Below, one piece after another: positions 31,355-33,560 of a stretch of 33,560 nucleotides of DNA. This DNA comes from an uncultured Alistipes sp. (lineage in GTDB: Bacteria > Bacteroidota > Bacteroidia > Bacteroidales > Rikenellaceae). The notes under the pieces are model-generated. The model did no database searches. It had not been told where the DNA came from and worked only from the letters and a program-made list of their open reading frames with translations. Where the stretch lies: NCBI GenBank assembly GCA_949288735.1, contig CASELE010000019.1, positions 1-33,560 on the forward strand. The letters run 5' to 3'. Numbering within the stretch: position 1 is the first letter of the stretch; each line of letters opens with the position of its first letter. The position numbers were made by a program, and so were the translations under genes.

Positions 31355-33385
31355 ATGTCTGCAAAATCCAAACTTTCGCGGGCGGCCGACAACATACGCA
31401 TCCTGGCGGCGGCCATGGTCGAGAAGGCCAAGTCGGGCCATCCGGGCGGTGCCATGGGCGGCGCCGACTTCGTGGCGTTGCTCTACTCGGAGTTCCTGCG
31501 CTATGATCCGGAACGGATGGACGCTCCTTTCCGCGACCGTTTCTTCCTCGACCCCGGTCACATGTCGCCGATGCTCTATGCGACGCTGGCGCTGGCGGGC
31601 CACTATACGGTCGAGGATCTGGAATCGCTGCGCCAGTGGGGCAGCGTGACCCCCGGACATCCGGAGGTGGATGTGATGCGCGGCGTGGAGAATACCTCCG
31701 GGCCGCTGGGCCAGGGCCATGCCATGGCGCTCGGCGCGGCGATTGCCGAACGCTTCCTCGCGGCCCGCTTCGGTGAGTGGACGGCGCACCGTACCTATGC
31801 CTACATCTCGGACGGCGGAGTGGAGGAGGAGATTTCGCAGGGCGTGGGCCGCATTGCGGGGCATCTCGGCCTGTCGAACCTCATCATGTTCTACGACGCG
31901 AACAACGTGCAGCTCTCGACCCGTGTGGACGAGGTCGACACGGAGAACGTGGCCATGAAGTACGAGGCCTGGGGCTGGAACGTCCTCACGGTGGACGGAC
32001 ACGATTTCGATGCCATGCGTGCCGCCCTGCTCGCGGCCCAGGACGAGCGGGAGCGTCCGACGCTCATCATCGGACGTACGACGATGGGCCGCGGCGCGGT
32101 GGCTGCCGACGGCTCGAGTTTCGAAAACATGGTCTCGACCCACGGCCAGCCCCTCAGCGCGGCGGGTGCCGACTTTGCGGCTACGGTCCGCAACCTCGGC
32201 GGTGATCCCGAGAGGCCCTTTGCCCTCTTCGAGGAGGCGCGCGAGCTCTTTGCCGAGCGCCGCATTGCGCTGAAGGCGTGGGCCCGCGAACGCGAGGAGA
32301 CGGAGCGTCGCTGGCGTGCCGAGAACAAGGAGCTGGCCCGCAAGCTCGACTCGTTCCTCTCGGGCCGGTTGCCCGAAATCGACTACAAGAGCATCGAGAT
32401 GAAGCCCGATACGGCCACGCGTGCCGCCTCGGCAACGATGCTCGGACTCTTCGCCGAGAAGGTGGAGAACATGGTGGTCGCTTCGGCCGACCTGGCCAAT
32501 TCGGACAAGACGGACGGCTTTCTGAAGAAGACCAGGCCCTTCGCCAAGGGCGACTTTTCGGGCCGTTTCCTGCAGGCTGGCGTCTCGGAGCTGACGATGG
32601 CCTGCATCATGAACGGCATGGCGCTCCACGGCGGCGTGATACCGGCCTGCGGCACCTTCTTCGTCTTCTCCGACTACATGAAGCCGGCCGTGCGCCTCTC
32701 GGCACTCATGCGTCTGCACGTGATCTACATCTGGTCGCACGACTCGTTCCGCGTGGGCGAAGACGGTCCCACGCACCAGCCCGTCGAGCACGAGGCGCAG
32801 ATCCGTCTCATGGAGCATCTGCGCAACCATGCCGGCGAGCGTTCGATGCTCGTGCTGCGTCCGGCCGACGCGGAGGAGACCATCGTCGCCTGGAAGCTGG
32901 CGCTCGAGGAGCACCGGCCCGTGGCCCTCGTGCTCTCGCGCCAGAATATCCGCACCCTGCCCACGCTCGGCCGCAGCCGTCGCGAGGAGGCGATGCAGGC
33001 GGAGAAGGGGGCCTATGTGGTGGTCGATGCGGCCAAGCCGGCCGTGGTGATGGTCGCCTCGGGTTCGGAGGTCGCCACCCTCGTGGAGGGGGCCGAACTG
33101 CTGGCCGCCGAGGGTATCAATGCCCGTATCGTGAGTGTGCCGAGCGAAGGGCTCTTCCGTGATCAGCCCCGCTCCTATCAGGAGAGCGTGCTTCCGCAGG
33201 GCATTGCCCGCTATGGTCTCACTTCGGGGCTGCCCGTGACGCTCCAGGCCCTCGTAGGCGAGCATGGCCTGATTCACGGCCTCGACCACTTCGGCTATTC
33301 GGCGCCCTACAAGGTGCTCGACGAGAAGTTCGGCTACAACGGCGCGACCGTCTGCGACGAGGTGAAGAGGCTGCTCGGACGCTGA
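31355..33385 (+). CDS. tkt: Transketolase
   Basis: Thiamine-diphosphate enzyme moving two-carbon units between sugar phosphates in the non-oxidative pentose phosphate pathway; 676 aa as a single chain, so both halves are fused as usual. N-terminal half: KSGHPGGAMGGADF, GPLGQGHAMALG and the ThDP/metal motif as SDGGVEEEISQGVGRIAG with FYDANNVQLS. C-terminal half: pyrimidine domain GVSELTMACIMNGMALHGG with catalytic E412, and HDSFRVGEDGPTHQPVEH. The C-terminal domain ends FGYNGATVCDEVKRLLG. 60 bp after clpX. Confidence 0.96.
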   Translation: MSAKSKLSRAADNIRILAAAMVEKAKSGHPGGAMGGADFVALLYSEFLRYDPERMDAPFRDRFFLDPGHMSPMLYATLALAGHYTVEDLESLRQWGSVTPGHPEVDVMRGVENTSGPLGQGHAMALGAAIAERFLAARFGEWTAHRTYAYISDGGVEEEISQGVGRIAGHLGLSNLIMFYDANNVQLSTRVDEVDTENVAMKYEAWGWNVLTVDGHDFDAMRAALLAAQDERERPTLIIGRTTMGRGAVAADGSSFENMVSTHGQPLSAAGADFAATVRNLGGDPERPFALFEEARELFAERRIALKAWAREREETERRWRAENKELARKLDSFLSGRLPEIDYKSIEMKPDTATRAASATMLGLFAEKVENMVVASADLANSDKTDGFLKKTRPFAKGDFSGRFLQAGVSELTMACIMNGMALHGGVIPACGTFFVFSDYMKPAVRLSALMRLHVIYIWSHDSFRVGEDGPTHQPVEHEAQIRLMEHLRNHAGERSMLVLRPADAEETIVAWKLALEEHRPVALVLSRQNIRTLPTLGRSRREEAMQAEKGAYVVVDAAKPAVVMVASGSEVATLVEGAELLAAEGINARIVSVPSEGLFRDQPRSYQESVLPQGIARYGLTSGLPVTLQALVGEHGLIHGLDHFGYSAPYKVLDEKFGYNGATVCDEVKRLLGR

Positions 33386-33560
33386 TATTCACCAGGACGG
33401 AAGATACGGGCTCCGCGTGTGCAGATCGTGCATGGCGGGATCCCGGCGCCTTCCGCCGAATATGTCGTAGGTTTTGAAGACGACAGGAGAGAGGGGGGCC
33501 CGGGGCCAAGGTCGCGGCCCCCCCCCCAAACGCCCCGCCCACAAAAAAAAACCAAAAAAC
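33386..33560. other. Downstream of tkt and low-complexity contig end
   Basis: No gene or clear terminator was found. From about 33490 the sequence is dominated by runs: G6 (33493-33498), C10 (33518-33527), A9 (33543-33551) and A6 (33554-33559). This is unlike the rest of the window and looks like assembly or sequencing artefact at a contig end. Confidence 0.6.

Noticed and set aside
29834..33289. An 1151-codon minus-strand open frame spanning clpP to tkt
   Set aside because: It crosses three well-identified sense genes and has no recognisable domain.
33219..33555. Minus-strand open frames at the right end
   Set aside because: They run through the artefactual homopolymer region and into tkt, with no recognisable domain.

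Overview
The window looks like GC-rich chromosomal DNA from a Bacteroidales bacterium, most likely Alistipes or a close Rikenellaceae relative. Three things support this. Promoters follow the Bacteroidetes pattern (TTG, 19-20 nt, TAnnTTTG) and recur ahead of many genes. Start codons lack clear Shine-Dalgarno sites. Several families are typical of the phylum: DUF4301, peptidase S37, DUF4369/TlpA-type lipoproteins and glutamine cyclotransferase. Species-level placement is inference. The left edge cuts a gene. The right edge dissolves into homopolymer runs that look like a contig end.

The accessory part is a compact type II-C CRISPR-Cas9 locus at about 212-6284. It holds a tracrRNA on the minus strand (235-332), then cas9, cas1 and cas2 in one tight plus-strand operon (406-5316), a hairpin-rich leader (5317-5467), and an array of 12 repeats and 11 spacers (5468-6226). 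There is no csn2 or cas4. The tracrRNA was found by matching the array repeat to a degenerate copy upstream of cas9; the pairing shows that crRNAs are read from the plus strand. A 16-bp direct repeat brackets the locus, next to tRNA-Arg(ACG), which suggests acquisition as a cassette.

The rest is core genome, mostly on the minus strand to 26.3 kb. An operon from a near-leaderless promoter carries coaD, lpxD, a TlpA-like thioredoxin lipoprotein, ruvC and a second, cysteine-less thioredoxin-like lipoprotein. A monocistronic coiled-coil membrane protein follows. Next comes the operon murB, tilS, holA and a lysine-less class IV aminotransferase-like gene. DUF4301 is divergent from murB. A further tightly overlapping operon holds glutamine cyclotransferase, metH, metF, an M20 amidohydrolase and rnr. 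From 26.4 kb genes run on the plus strand: a peptidase S37, trigger factor, clpP, clpX and transketolase.

Functionally the window combines adaptive immunity (Cas9, Cas1, Cas2), envelope synthesis (LpxD, MurB), CoA synthesis, tRNA modification, DNA replication and repair (HolA, RuvC), the methyl-group cycle (MetF feeding MetH), RNA turnover (RNase R), and a chaperone-protease set (Tig, ClpP, ClpX). The points most worth following up are the tracrRNA/Cas9 pair, the leader with two mutually exclusive hairpins, the flanking direct repeats, two near-identical spacers, and several operator- or hairpin-like elements in the core operons.
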